From Paraescarpia echinospica (lineage: Eukaryota > Annelida > Polychaeta > Sabellida > Siboglinidae), in NCBI GenBank assembly GCA_020002185.1, contig CM034541.1:27743319-27807318 (forward strand): a stretch of DNA of 64,000 bases, given 5' to 3'. The notes beneath the pieces are model-generated. The model did not search any database. It saw nothing but the letters and a program-made list of their open reading frames with translations, and was not told the origin of the DNA. Positions 27,301 to 41,000 of this stretch are shown one piece after another. Numbering within the stretch: position 1 is the stretch's first letter; each line of letters starts with the position of its first letter. The translations under genes were made by a program, and so were the position numbers.

Positions 27301-29046
27301 ATATGGAGCTCGTCAGGTACAGCGATTTCAAATATTCTAGTTTTGAAAGTTTCTGACATTCATATATATCCGCAATTTTTGATGGTTCCGGTCAAGCCCA
27401 TACTCTTTACCCAGAGCCACATAGTTTATGCTCAAATGTGTGGCTCATGTGCGCAGATTTCATGTAAACTACTTTGGACTTTCCCGACATTAATATATTT
27501 GCCAGTGTAGAGCTTAGAAGAAGAGTAGGAGTGGGGGCGATTGGGGATGTGATCAGAAGAAGCAGGCTGAGGTGGTACGGGCATGTAGAGCGAAAGGACG
27601 ACGAGGACTGGGTGAAGGGCTGTACAAAGTTAGTGGTGGAGGGGACAGCTCCCGTCGGCAGACCAAGGAAGACCTGGCAGAACTCCGTGTCTGCAGACTT
27701 GAATCTGATGGGTATCGACCATCGGGATGCACGGGACCGTGTCAAGTGGAAGAGGGCAATTGGAAGAAAGGCGAACCCAGCCTAGACACAAACCGCCTAA
27801 AATGTTACGCCTGAACAGACACAGTAACTCCCTTTTGTATCAACTTTGCACGCCCTGTTAAATTGTCATAACTATTAAGACAGCACTGACCATTAATATT
27901 CACGAAAAACGTCCGGTGGAGATGTGCAGCACCTAAAAAAGACCGGCCTCTGTTAGATTTGGTTTCTGGACGAGGTGAAGTCATAGACACCTGGATGTCT
28001 CTGGGTCGATGTTTGATACACTGCCATATTAGTAACACGACTGGTATTCATACCATGCAACGATTATTCTTGATAGTCAATATTATCAGCTGCGCCATGA
28101 AAAATGAATCATGGCATGTGCCAGGCGGTATTAAATTCCTTCTTTGTTGATCTTGATCTAGTCTAGTCGCTTTTTTGACATATGTTACAAAAAGCTTTCA
28201 ACTTGAACGCATTGCTCAAGACCAACTAAGTGCGCAGTGAGAAGGCACAATAATACCGCCTGGCATGTCTTCTTATTCTTGTTTCATTGTGCAGCTTATA
28301 ATATTGAAATGGCGGATATGTGAATGTCGGCGAAAGTCAAAAGTAATATAGTTCAAATTATCGCTCCTGAAAAACTCAATATTGATATCAAGTATATGGC
28401 TCTGGTTTACGCCTTTCTTAATACGGGAATAATAATAATAAAAGTACGGGAATAATACGTTTTGACGGTAGCCTTCTTTAAAAATGGCGGATGTATGCAT
28501 ATCAGCAAAGGTCAAAGGTAATATATTTGAATTAACAGTACCTGAAAATTTTAATTTTAACATTAACTAAATAGCTCTAGGTTACGTGGTTCTTAAGATA
28601 CGGGAATAATAGGTTTTGGCGGGAGCCATCTTTTAAAAATGGCTAATATATCATTGCTACCGTATATTAAATTTAACATTTTTGGCATTGCTATCCAATA
28701 AGTAATTTTTTTCGTCATTGCTAAGATATTGGAATTTTTGTATTGACTACCGCCAGCTTCAAAAATGGCGGATGTGAATGTCCCAGAAATCCTTGACCCG
28801 TAAAACCTACATATTGTCACCAAACGTATGGTTCCAGGTGACTTGGATTTAGTGGCCACTTTTTCAAGATGGCCGCCAAGCCAAGAACACTGAAAAGGGA
28901 ACCTTTGGTCATAGACAACATATTTGGCGGGTCAAACCGTTGCTGTTTGGGCAGTGGTTTACAAACTGTGGTACGAGAAGTTTTCCAGGGGGTACGCGAA
29001 GGGTAGGCTGAAACTAAGGATTTGTGTGGTCCACGACTGAGAACAG

Positions 29047-29082
<36 letters not shown>

Positions 29083-32000
29083 GTGCGTGCGTGCGTGTGT
29101 GTGGTATTATCAATCTTCTCTAAAGCATATCATTTTGTGCAAACATTAAATCGCTGTTACAATGTCGTTACCCAAGTTCGTAAATCACTATTTTCGAATT
29201 GCTTACCATTTTGCACAATTAAGAGACATCGGAAGTAATTAGAAAATTAGTTACGATAATGTCACCTTGGTGCAACTGGTAATGCCTAAGTATTCCGGCG
29301 GCACGCTATTTTACCATCTTCCATCGAGTTCACGCCAATTAGGTAAGCCACCTTGGTCTTCGAAACTTAACTATGTTTTAGTAAAGCATAATATATGCCA
29401 ACACAATCCCCCTATCCATGCATAATGATCCAATCGTAACTTGAAACGTATATGAATTAATTGTATCTTTTAACGTGTAATAGTCTGCCATGTCGCGTAG
29501 TTTGTAAAAACACCGATAAACGTTATCCAGTCAAATAACAATTGCTCCTGAGGCCTGTTAACAAATAGTTATTTTAAAAATGGCACTAACGTTGTTTTTT
29601 CCCACATATTTACGGAAACGCGATTTACAAAAATCTTAAATCTTTGTAATTACTAGTAGTCTATAATAGGAATAGGTGTGTGAAGGCTGACCTATCCTAT
29701 CAAAACTGTTCCTCGACTCGGAGACTTGGTTAAGAGCAGACAAGCTCATCCCTAACACTGAGCTGATTTATTGACATTCGAGGTATTGCTCTGACTACCA
29801 CGTTAATAAAATGATGTGTCATCAATGTTGAACGTTGTTTGATCTATAATTCTATATTACATTGGCGGTGGTGATCGTCTCAGGGCTCACGGGGTACGCG
29901 GAGAAAAAAGTTTGGAAACCACTGCTGTAGGGAAATAAACATGTTTGGACTTGGCCACCAGACTATGATGTGATGTTTCAGGAACAAGCGTGGTTAAGTA
30001 CCCATCGACGGCATTCATTGACGCGACGAAATATATCACGGAGGAAGAGACAATTGAACGCATCGGCACCTACGACGATATCATACACGACCGTCGAAGA
30101 AACAACGTCTTCAGGGTGGGTACATAGCAACAGACAAACAGAGAGACAGACAGACATATATATTTCTGACGATAAATGTCCAACATTGAATAGTTAACAT
30201 AAATGTAAAGGCAATTTAACTCCCATTAAGACATAACATCTTGCTAAAATGGGAGCACCCTTATTATTTGCTTGGTCTTGTACTACATGTATATTCGTTA
30301 ACACCAACATGGTAAAGATGTGTGTTGTGCAAGGTGGTGTCGGTACTAAGCCGTAAATAAACATCACCTTGCAAAGGTTTTTTGAAGAAACGACACCGAC
30401 ATTTGGATTATAAGCGTTATAGAAACGCATCAGGCTATATTTCAATAAGACATTATGAATTCTTTATTTGCAGCAAACTAAAAGTAAAAGTAAAGGTAAG
30501 TTCTCATATAACGCATATCTAGTCTTTAGGACTGCTCAAAGCGCTTTAAACTTTACTGTCGACTTCTTTGGGAAGCATCCCAAAGCATAACTTACTGTCC
30601 GAAGCCTTTAATAATAATACACTGAATAATACTGATAAATAGTAATAGTAATCATAATCCAATAATAGTATACAATTACATAATATTGTTGAAGCAATTA
30701 TATATCACATGCATAACAATTACGGACAATGCAATAGCATTTATAATTCATACTTAAGTAGTTGTAATATAAGTCGTGACACCTTGGACACTATGTGTAG
30801 AAATGTTAGCAATGATAATGCTTGGAAAACGTTTAACTGTTTCTATTACGTCATGTCGTATACATTATTTTGCCATAATAATCATTGACTCTGGGAATAA
30901 ACGGGTTATTTATTCGTCGTGTGTAGTTTTGACACAACACCTCGTTAGTTGCAATCTTGATAAGCGACAGTCTCCGGGTACACATGCCATCTGGAGGTAG
31001 TTCTCTGGGCGGTAATCATGTCAGGTCGTGTTATATTATGTCCTAAATCGCCATAATAATATATCCAGTGTTATATGCATGGTATAGAAACTCGGCATCA
31101 GTATTACAAAACTAAGAGTATATTATATACTATAGTGTCGTTTTATATGTTCTTCGTTTGTCCGATCGTGTATATCTGACAGTTTCGCATGTATAGGGCA
31201 ACAATTATGTAGGCGTGTTAGCATAAGGGTGATTCGTAGATTGAGGATTTTAAAATTTCAACCTAGGCCCCGAATAAAATGTTGGATGTGGTCTTGGGAT
31301 CACGACATTTCAACATACTATACCTGAAATTGCAACGGCGGAAAACACTTTTTCTACCATAATAAAGATAATTGTGTCATCTACAATTAGGCCGTATTTT
31401 TACAAGAAATCCTCTTATTTGGTTTTGTATTTGTTAAATTGCCTTTAACATTCTTGTTCCGAACAGGTGTCGCAATCTATCGGTCTATTATATTTACTTT
31501 ACATAGCAAACCAATTGCGCTGCGTCCTGTCGAATATCTCTCAAGCATAAAGTGTTTGCTTGATGCTCAATTTTAAATGTCTTTGAAATTTCGTATACAT
31601 AAACTTAATACTCTTGTCAATTAATGTACCAAATATGAAGTGTGTTGATGGCGAACTTGTGTCATTAAGCCCGCTCAAACGTGGTCACTTGCGTGTCACA
31701 GCCCGTCAGATGTTGCGCTCTAATAATACGAACGGCGGTGCTGCCTGTTGTCTCAGACTGTACATGAACGTGCAATCGCGGAATTTAATATTTTATATCA
31801 CCGTAAAGATAATATTCTTATCTACACATTTGTTGCTGGATGTACACAGGCATTGAGTTAACTTTTTGAGTTATTGCCGTTTTGAACATCGCGAATGCTC
31901 AACCTTACGTTATACCCGCTGCCGCGTATAAACTGCAGGATTAAGCATTCGCGATATTCAAACGGTAATAACTAAAAACAAATCCTGAGTACACCCAGCG

Positions 32001-35000
32001 ACATATTTGTAGATACGTTTATTACCTGTACTGTGATATAAAAAAATATTAAATCCGATTATAATTTTGAGCATTTGCAATTTTCAAACGGCAATAACTC
32101 TAAGAGAAAACAAAATTCCTACGCGCATCCAGCGACGCATTTGTAGGTAAAGCCCGCAGCAAACTAGCTGATTTTTCGACGTCCGACAAATAATCTTCAC
32201 TTGTCGGCTAGTGTGCTGCGAACTCCGACAAGAACGGGGTTTGTCGAATAATATATGACAGTGCTAGAAGGGCCTTGTCGGGTAGTGTGCTGCGGACCCC
32301 GACAAATGTTCGGGGCTCGCGCGATTAGCGACCAATGGGAAACGTGCACGCGCACACGTCATTGTATACATGACAGTCCCCAAAGCCACGGCCGCGATGT
32401 CAAGCGAAATCTTGAAGTCCAAAGATTATTATCTTTACGTTGATACATTAAATATTAAATTCTGCGATGTCAATTTTAGGTACGGCCTGAAACACCAATC
32501 CACATAGATATGCGCCATGCTAAATCCTAGCAGTGCTACCTGCAGTGACGTCACAACGATCGCTAGGTGTCGCAAAAAAATGTGCAGAAATTGAACAGAA
32601 AAGCGCAACCAAAAGAGGCCTTGAAAAGGATGACGGATGGGATTAAAAATTAGTTGAATGTCCGGACACTATTTTTAGGCTATATTTAATTAAGATTGGG
32701 AATAAAAAAGTTCATTTCGCTTAGTCGTTAATAACTTGCAGCCTGGAGTGAAGACGGCTGTCGGTGTTACATCAATTCTCTCCCTCGTGTGGAAGTCTCG
32801 CTTCGCCAACGAAAATAACAGCGTCTTTTGGCAATATATCGCCATACCCGACAAACTTTGGCGAATGTTCCCAGGAATACGACTCGACAAAAGCTACATG
32901 CCGAAAGTGAGACCCTGGTAAGTTGCAAGTTCACAATATTGTTCAAGACAATATTATTCAAGACAATGTTCTTGCAAGCATGTAGATTGTAGAAGCTAAC
33001 CTGACTATTGTAGTCGTTGTCACGGCCGAGTATATCTCATGACAGGTTAACCAATTGAAACATGCATTTACACGCATAAGCCTGTCCACCTAGCGCGGTA
33101 CATGTTAATTAATTACGACCTCCACATGGTTTTGGTTACATAGAAACCGAAGCTGGAGAAGTGACATCACAGGGAAACCCACGTATTCGTTTTGAAATCG
33201 AAAAATTGAAAGACCCAGAAATGATAAGACGTGTTATACTAGAAAAGGCGGGAGTTTCGCAGGTGGAAATCTTTGTGAAGGAAACATCGATGTCCTCATT
33301 AGCAACATCAAAGAGGTGACAGCCACAACAATACTGGACAAAGAAAGGAAATATCCAACCACGCATTATCAACGAAATCATGGATCTATGCTACATAAGG
33401 TGAGACATGACGAAAACAAAGAACAACAACTCTGGAGCTGCCCAGCAAAACCGCATGGTCGACTGAGTCCGACCGACTCACCACCACAAAGAAGATAGCA
33501 GAAGCGAACCAATAGTAGATACCAGAACAGTGAGACAACATTGAGAAAAGCACGACAAGGGAAACAGCAAGAAAGCCTATTGTTTGGTCCACTGGAGAGA
33601 TTGACGAGAACAAAACAAAACAATAAGAATAATAAGGTAAGCATTTATTATGCGTCGTGTATCCGACACATAATCGGAATTACAAATAATTATAGCTATC
33701 TAGTACAATTTTAACAAAGGTCCAGCGAGTTTATTGTTTCCTGACAAAAACTGATAGAAAAACATTCTCGTTTCCTTTGTGGTTCAGTATATGTGCTGCC
33801 CATATGCGTATGCGTGGTTACTGTGGAAACTCATACACTGTGTATTGCTAGGAACATAACGGCATATTATTACATATCCTATGCGACTGACCGTGAGTGC
33901 TCGACACTCGTAGGTTCAAGAAGGCGATCGAGTCGGAGGGCGACATCGTCGTACAGAGACCATTTATGGACGCGTATGGTGCGGGCTTGTTAGTTGGCAT
34001 TGCCCAAGCCGTCATTCTGCGTGTACTCAGGTCTGTACATTAAACAGCAAGATTGCCACATCACATAAAAGCTCAATACGCGCTGAGCTTACTATTTATA
34101 AACAAAGCAATATATTTACGTCATTTATAATGTTGTCTACAAGTTTGGAGGCTAAATTGTGAGCAGGACGTATGCTTACTGTAGAATGTAGATATACAAA
34201 ACAGTTGTTGCTCTCCTCCTTGTTCCCTGCTGTACAGAGGTAAGGATCGGGTACAGTAAAGCTGAACCACTCTCTGTGTCTTTTCCCTACATAGTTTTCT
34301 GTCCATCGCTCCCTCTCTCCATCTTTCATCCTCCCCTGATCTTCCCATGTCCCTCCTCACATAGTCCTTCCATCTCAGCTGTGGCCTTCCCCTTTTCATG
34401 TGTCCTTTACGTTGTTCCGCCTCTGCTCTCTTCGCTATGTTTCCGGCGTCCATCCTTGCCAAGTCACCTGCCCATCTCATCCGGCTTCTCAATCCTCCTG
34501 TTACACTACATTACATTACAACCTGTTTTCTCATGTTATTCGTCCTTCTTCTATCTACCGTCTTTGTTTGTTATTCTTCTAGCCCAGTTGGTCTCACAAA
34601 CTTGCAGCTTCTGTTGTTGTTGTCCTGTCAGCGCCACTGTCTCCGGACCATATTGGCATGCCCGTGTAACACACACTCTCAGGACTTTCCCTTTCAGCTT
34701 TTTCGAGATTTTTCTGTCCATCATGACTCCTCTACCTTTCTCCAAGCATTCGCCCCTGCTTGTATTTGGCGTCGCACCTCCGCATCTGAACTCCCATCCG
34801 CCGTAATCATTCCCCCAAGGTACACAAAGCCGTCCACATGTCTAATTTCCTTTCCATCCAACCAGGTGTCCAATACCTCTCTCTGTTGCCCAAACCACAT
34901 CACTTATGTCTTCTCCAGGCTCATTCTCAGTCCGTCTTGTTTGCTTTCCGCTCCTACGGTCAGATCGTCTGCATACATACTCTTTCTGAGAACATCCTTC

Positions 35001-38000
35001 GTGCTGATCTTCCTGCTGATTAGTTCCATCACCATGATAAATAGTAATGGGCTTAGGGCACTTCTTTGCCTCAATCGGATGTTAATGGGAAACTCTTCCG
35101 ACATCCCATACCCAGCCACAACTCTTCCTGTTGTTCTTTCATACATTGCTTCCATCATCCTGGCTTCTGCTTCTGGCACTCCCATCCATCTCACTGTTGC
35201 CAACAGCATCTGTCTTGGGACTGTGTTATAGGCCTTCGCTAGGTCCACAAATCCAACTGCCATTCTCACTTGCATTTCCAACCTCTTCTCCACCAGTTGT
35301 CTCAATGCAAACATTGCATCCGTCGTCCCTCGGCCCTTTCTGAATCCCTGTTGTTCTTTCCCTAATTCCTGTTCTACTCTCTTTAGAATCCTCCCAGCCA
35401 GGATCTTCTCTAGCAGCTTCATGGTGTGACTTAGAAGTATGATGCCTCTGTGTTTCCCTGGATCTTGCACATCTCCCGTCCTCATCCATAGTGGAACAAT
35501 AAGCTCTGTCAACCACTCTTCTGGTACTTTACCTTGCCTCATACATGTATTCAGCAGCCTCTCTCCAGCTGATTCCACTCTCCCCTGCTGCCATTACCAT
35601 CTCAACACACATCTCATCGATACCAGGTGCTCTCCCCTTCTTCATCCCTTTTAACCCAGTTTGCATATCTGCATCAGTAATATCAGCTAACTTCACTTTC
35701 CCTTGTACATACGATGATAATTCCAAGTCATTGTTATTTCCTTCCTGGTTCAGAAGCTCCTTGAAGTAGTTTTCCCAGACCTTCAACACAAAACAGCTAA
35801 TACTAATACTCAGTTATTCTCAGAAATGAAATACCTGGCTTTGTTTTGAAACTCACACAAAACAGTATGTTTATCTAGAGACAAGGTGGTTAAGAGAAGA
35901 CAAAATAACATAGTTATTGGTATTGAACAGTTTGGAAAGTGTTAGAAGAAGTGTGTTTCTCACACAAAGATACCTATTAGTGAAGGAACAGTGCAGATTG
36001 AATATCATATTCAGAGGGCCAAATGCAGTTTTTTGATGAAAGTAGACATGTAATGGTGTAAAAGGTTTGCCCCCAAAAATGATATCTACATATATCTAGG
36101 ATCGTAAACTAGGTGGACAACCTTGAAAAACGTTACTGGAAACCTATAAACAGCACTTAAACAACATGCCCCTATACGCTAAAAGGTGAATGAAAGTCAG
36201 TGTTACTAATGCAGCTAAGTTGTGCCAATTTAAAATTAAATCGACTTGGCCAAATAAGAAATAGTGATTCAAAATGCACTGCTTTTCATGTTATTTTTTT
36301 TTATTTTTAAAATATGTAATTCACACATGTTTGTTAAAATGGGCCCCATATGTCCTAATTGTACTAAACTAGTTTCTCCTTTGAATCTACTTTACAGAGG
36401 AACGAAGGGTATTAGAATACATGACTTTTAAACCCCAAAAAAAACCTAACCACAACCGTCAAGCAAAATAAAGGAAAATCGCCGTGTTCAAATGTTAACA
36501 GTTTTGTTATATTTTACTTTAACATATTAAATAACATTGCTTTAGGTAGCACTGGTTAGTGAGTAGTTTGAAAACATTTACCGCCAAATTAACAGAGCGT
36601 AAAACAATATTGTCATCACTAGGTCAGGTAGGGCGTAAACAACCATTTTTCACGCGTAACCATAACAGGGATCGATTCTCCCTTGAAAGTACTTATCGTT
36701 GCTCAGCAAACACAACATTAACAGAACAGCAGTTATCTATGTCCACATGTTTGAAGGTAGGTTGCGCACAAGCCTACTTGCTGGAAGGTTAACAGATCAG
36801 CATTAGAAGTGCTGCCAGTTTCTGTCAATTGTCACTCTCTGATTCGCTACTTTTGCTGCTGTCAAACCTTGCAGCATACATCGCACCGCTGCACTTTTTG
36901 ACCGATCCCTGGCAGCGACAACTAATGTAACAGGCAATGTTTTTTTCTTGGCACATGAGCAGTTTCTGTTGCATCCTTTGGTGCAGCCGCAGAATGTGGT
37001 CTTTGTCATCTGCAGTGGGCATGCAGGTTGAGTTGATGCCACTGGAAGTCGCTTGCCGTTATCCAGAACCCACCCATACTCGTCATACGGAGGGAAGACG
37101 GGCTTGGTGACTTGAGCACTATTGTCTATCATAGTCGCCAAAGCTGCACGTTTCAAATGCAGAAGAAACGCATCTTATGTTGGTGGAAGTAATTTCAATA
37201 GCATTGACTTGTTGTTCAGGAACTTGTAAACTCGAAGCTTTCCAAGATCCGATCCTTCGAACACATCGTCTTTGTTGGTGTACACAACGATCGTAAGGTC
37301 CCTTGCCTGGTTGATCACGTCTGGTGTCATATGAGCGTCATCTTGTTCGGCAAAGTTCTCAAGTGCAGATGATATGTCCGTTGCCTCGCTGCGGTTCATC
37401 CACACATTACCAGTGAAATGTGGATAGCTGGTTGTGTCTCGCCAACTAAGGCTGTGCAGGAAGGGAAGTGCATGGCATTGCGGGTCCTAGAGCAGCTCAC
37501 ATCTCATGGATCGGTAGATAGCTATCTGGTGCAGTTCGAACCCACAGTTCTGGCATATCTTTCAATAGCGTGCAAGCACAATAGACGCACATGACAATGA
37601 TGTATGTGTCCTTGGCGTGGATAATCACTCGGTCGACACCTTCATTCCGGACACTGTATATGGTGTGAAGAATTACTCTGGTGTCTACCTCCTGTTGAGT
37701 TGACTCCAGGTCAGGCACATTTATAACTGAACTCTGCGTAACCAACACGCTCTTGGTTTCTTCCTTGAAACCGCCACCCAGGTACAGTCGCGTCAAGCCC
37801 ATCGTTGATGCTAGCTGCTCTTCCTTATTCCATGTCTCACATAGAAAGTTAATCAGTCTCGCCTTGTTAGCCGACACAGAGAAGAACTCCTGTGGATCAG
37901 GAGCTCTGTACTGTTCACTCACCTCAAACAGCTTTGCTGGTCGTGACCCGGCATATATGTGTTGCTGCACGGATGACTTTAGGCTTTGGGCATTATACCG

Positions 38001-41000
38001 GTCACAGCAGAAGTGTATGATACTTGTACCAGCTGGTACATCTTGAATAAGAATCTTCCTGTAGCGTGTTGCAATGGCTCCAAATGGTTCGTCTTTGTGG
38101 AATGACCAACGGCGAACAGCATACATGGCATCCACCACTACTGCCGTCTTCCGCATCTCCTTTGGTAGACCAGGAGCACTGACCACCTTTCTTTCAGAGT
38201 CTTAACAAGGCTAGCCTTTGAACCTGCAGATCTCATAGTTCCGTCACCATTGAACAGTGACTGGAGAATCTTGCTGCATTCATTTTTGCCAATGAAGTCG
38301 ACAATGTCGACTTCGCCACCACTAGCAATGATCTGGGTCATCCGCAGGAGGGCAACGTACGATTTTGTCGCTTTTCCCTAGATCGGCACGCTGGTCTTTT
38401 GAGTTCTGGGGCTTCACAGGTGATCCTCCAGTTCTTGGACTGCGCGTTGTCCGGTTGATATATTGATGAGACCGATATTTGTTGTCGTGAACGGGGTTTC
38501 TTTCTACGGCTGCCACAACATTAAGGACCATTTATGCATCCCTTGCCACACGCGTTTGACCACATTCGTGGTGTGGATTGACGGAGTTCAGATGCAGCAT
38601 CGACTTGACTTGTGCAGACACAGCGGCAGTGATAGACTTTATGTAAACCCACTTGGTCCGAGCTGCAATGTTTAGGGTGATGCCGTCTAGGCTCTCTCTT
38701 CCTTGGCATATGAATTGTAGGTTTGCTCTAGGAGCATGTCAGGAGAGACGCCATTGTGATGGCCGTGACTTCTCCGTCCAACAAATGCTCCAATCACCAT
38801 GGCATTGTGTACATCTGAGGCAGTTTCAGGCAGCTTCTTCATCTCAGATAAATACAGCGGCAGAGACTGCTGACCGCACTTGGAGAGTCCAGCTGCTGTG
38901 AGAAAGGGAAGCATCCTTGTCGGTTCACATAGATGCCCGGTCCAGTTCCCTTCCCGCTGATGGTTGAAGGATCGGTATAGGTTTGTCGGACATCTCCAGA
39001 AAGGTCAACCAGAATACGGATGTTGGGTGGCTTTCGATGGATTTCTGGAATTCCAGCATCTGGTCCTGAAGAAGCGCAAGCTGTGAGTGAGATGTTCTGA
39101 TGGACTGCAGTTGTTCTGTTACATCAACTGTGTTCTCAAGCAGTGTTTTCAATACGGTTTCAATGGGTTGCTGCCACTGCTTAGTGTCTCTCTCTGATGC
39201 CCATGTTTCGAACGCATCCCAGTACAAAGGCCACATTGCCCCACTCAGGATTCGAACGGCGTGTATGGATTGGTAGTTGTCTGCTTTCTCCCCGAACATC
39301 TTCATTGCCGTCCCCTCAGAGCAGAGACCTGCTGAGACGAGGTAATCTTCTGCACCGGAGTCCCTCATTATTTGCAGATGGCCTTCAGCTTGCTGAAAGC
39401 CTCCCAGAAGCAAGACAGGCTTGTATAACTCATATATGTGTCTATCCCGGATGGTCAATTCGAGTTCGTATGTTGCTTGGTTCCCTATAATGACAGTCAC
39501 CAAGTGCATGCGATATCTTTACTAGTCGTGTCGTCTCCTCTTTTAACACAGCAGGGTATGTTGGAGATGCTGGGATCAGAGGCAGATACCCTACCGTGCT
39601 TGCCTCTTTGTGTTGTAGCAACCTGGTACAGAATGCAGAAACGCCAGGTAGGCCAACATCCCCTTCATATGGCACATGCAGTAGTTACGAAATTGCAGCA
39701 TATCGCCCAAGTCGCCAAACTAGCAACATATGTTCTGCGCTGTTGTCGGATATTGTTTCTAACGCCGCGGCGCCCTCGAGTTTTCTGGATGATTGTCTAT
39801 CCCTGGCAGAAATTTGACAGGTCGGAACAGTTGTGTCGGGAATAGTAGCCAGGGTTTTCCTCCGATGTGATGTTGAGATGGGAATACTGACACCCTCAAT
39901 CTGTCTGACTTCTTCTGCAGATGGCACATGGCCGGGATTTTCGACGATGATTGCAGTTGTTGCATTGAACCTTCCACCCTCTAATGTCTTCCTTTTCCAG
40001 TCCAGATTGTCCATTGCAAAGACGTGCTGTGTGCCTTGATTGTGAGACTTGTTCTTTGGGGTGTACACCCCATCTTCCTCAATCTGTTGCATGATGTTGG
40101 CACATTGTGAAGTTAGTTGACACTGCAAACTGCCATAGCAGATCCCTGTATCAAGCCTGTTGTTCAGTGTGATCAGTGCCTTGCTACGCGTCTTGTTGTG
40201 CACGTAATAGGCAGTGGCGATACCCAGTGGAGTGGTTATCCCAGTAACATGTTGTAGAAGTTGTTGGGACACGATAAGAGCCTTTTCCTTGGTTGGTTCT
40301 TCAACTGGTCCGTCCTGAATTGTGAGCCTCTTCTTCTCCCCGAGGTAGTCGTGTTTTATTACAGAGAAGCATGGCAGTGAAGTTGAACAGAGAGGTCGGA
40401 ACCATCTTTTCATCAGCAGAGAACGATACCTCGGTTGACCGCTCACATCGTCTTTCACTCCTGCAGTGGTCGGTGTCTATTCTCAGTATTTTGGCTGCAC
40501 GGTGTCTAGAGTCTGCTGCTTTTCGTCAACATTATGGTCTAATTCCAGAACCTTCAGCTTCTCAAGGGCATCACCGAGGGCTATGGAAGATGAGCAATTG
40601 AACCCAGATTCACTACTTTGGTTAACATTGACTTTATTAGGAAGCCACACGTTTCTTGGAAGAGGGACACTTCTAGCTGCTCCACCAGACGATTAAACGC
40701 AACGTCGTACATATTCTGTTGCACTGACCTACCAGTAGGATTCGAGTGGCTTTAAAAGCGTTCATGCATCGTACGTGATAAGATATATCATTTGCTACCA
40801 TGTCATGTCCTTGGCCAATCAGTCTCAGCAAAATGTATTGGCCTTATCTATGATTGCCTGCTGACTACTTTCTGTGGAAACCTTGCAAGTTGGTTTCATC
40901 GACCTTTTATTGCATATAACCCAGGCAACATTTGCATTATATGTTGGTGTGCTTTGCCTAGTAAAAATGTGTGCTGTTGCGGATGAAGTGCTGCACTCAT

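Noticed and set aside
30194..30445. 83-codon - strand frame
   Set aside because: No motif and no supporting context.
33130..33300. Host exon with IRFEIEKLKDPEM
   Set aside because: The motif belongs to the endonuclease-RT linker of LINEs, and the neighbouring host exons (32742 and 33914) complete a split tryptophan codon without it.
34276..35231. + strand frames of 176 and 277 codons
   Set aside because: Antisense of the LINE RT on the - strand; Ser/Leu/Pro-rich composition is typical of such shadows.
38653..40696. + strand frames of 68-135 codons in the inverted-repeat element
   Set aside because: Opposite to collinear - strand protein blocks; no motifs on the + strand.
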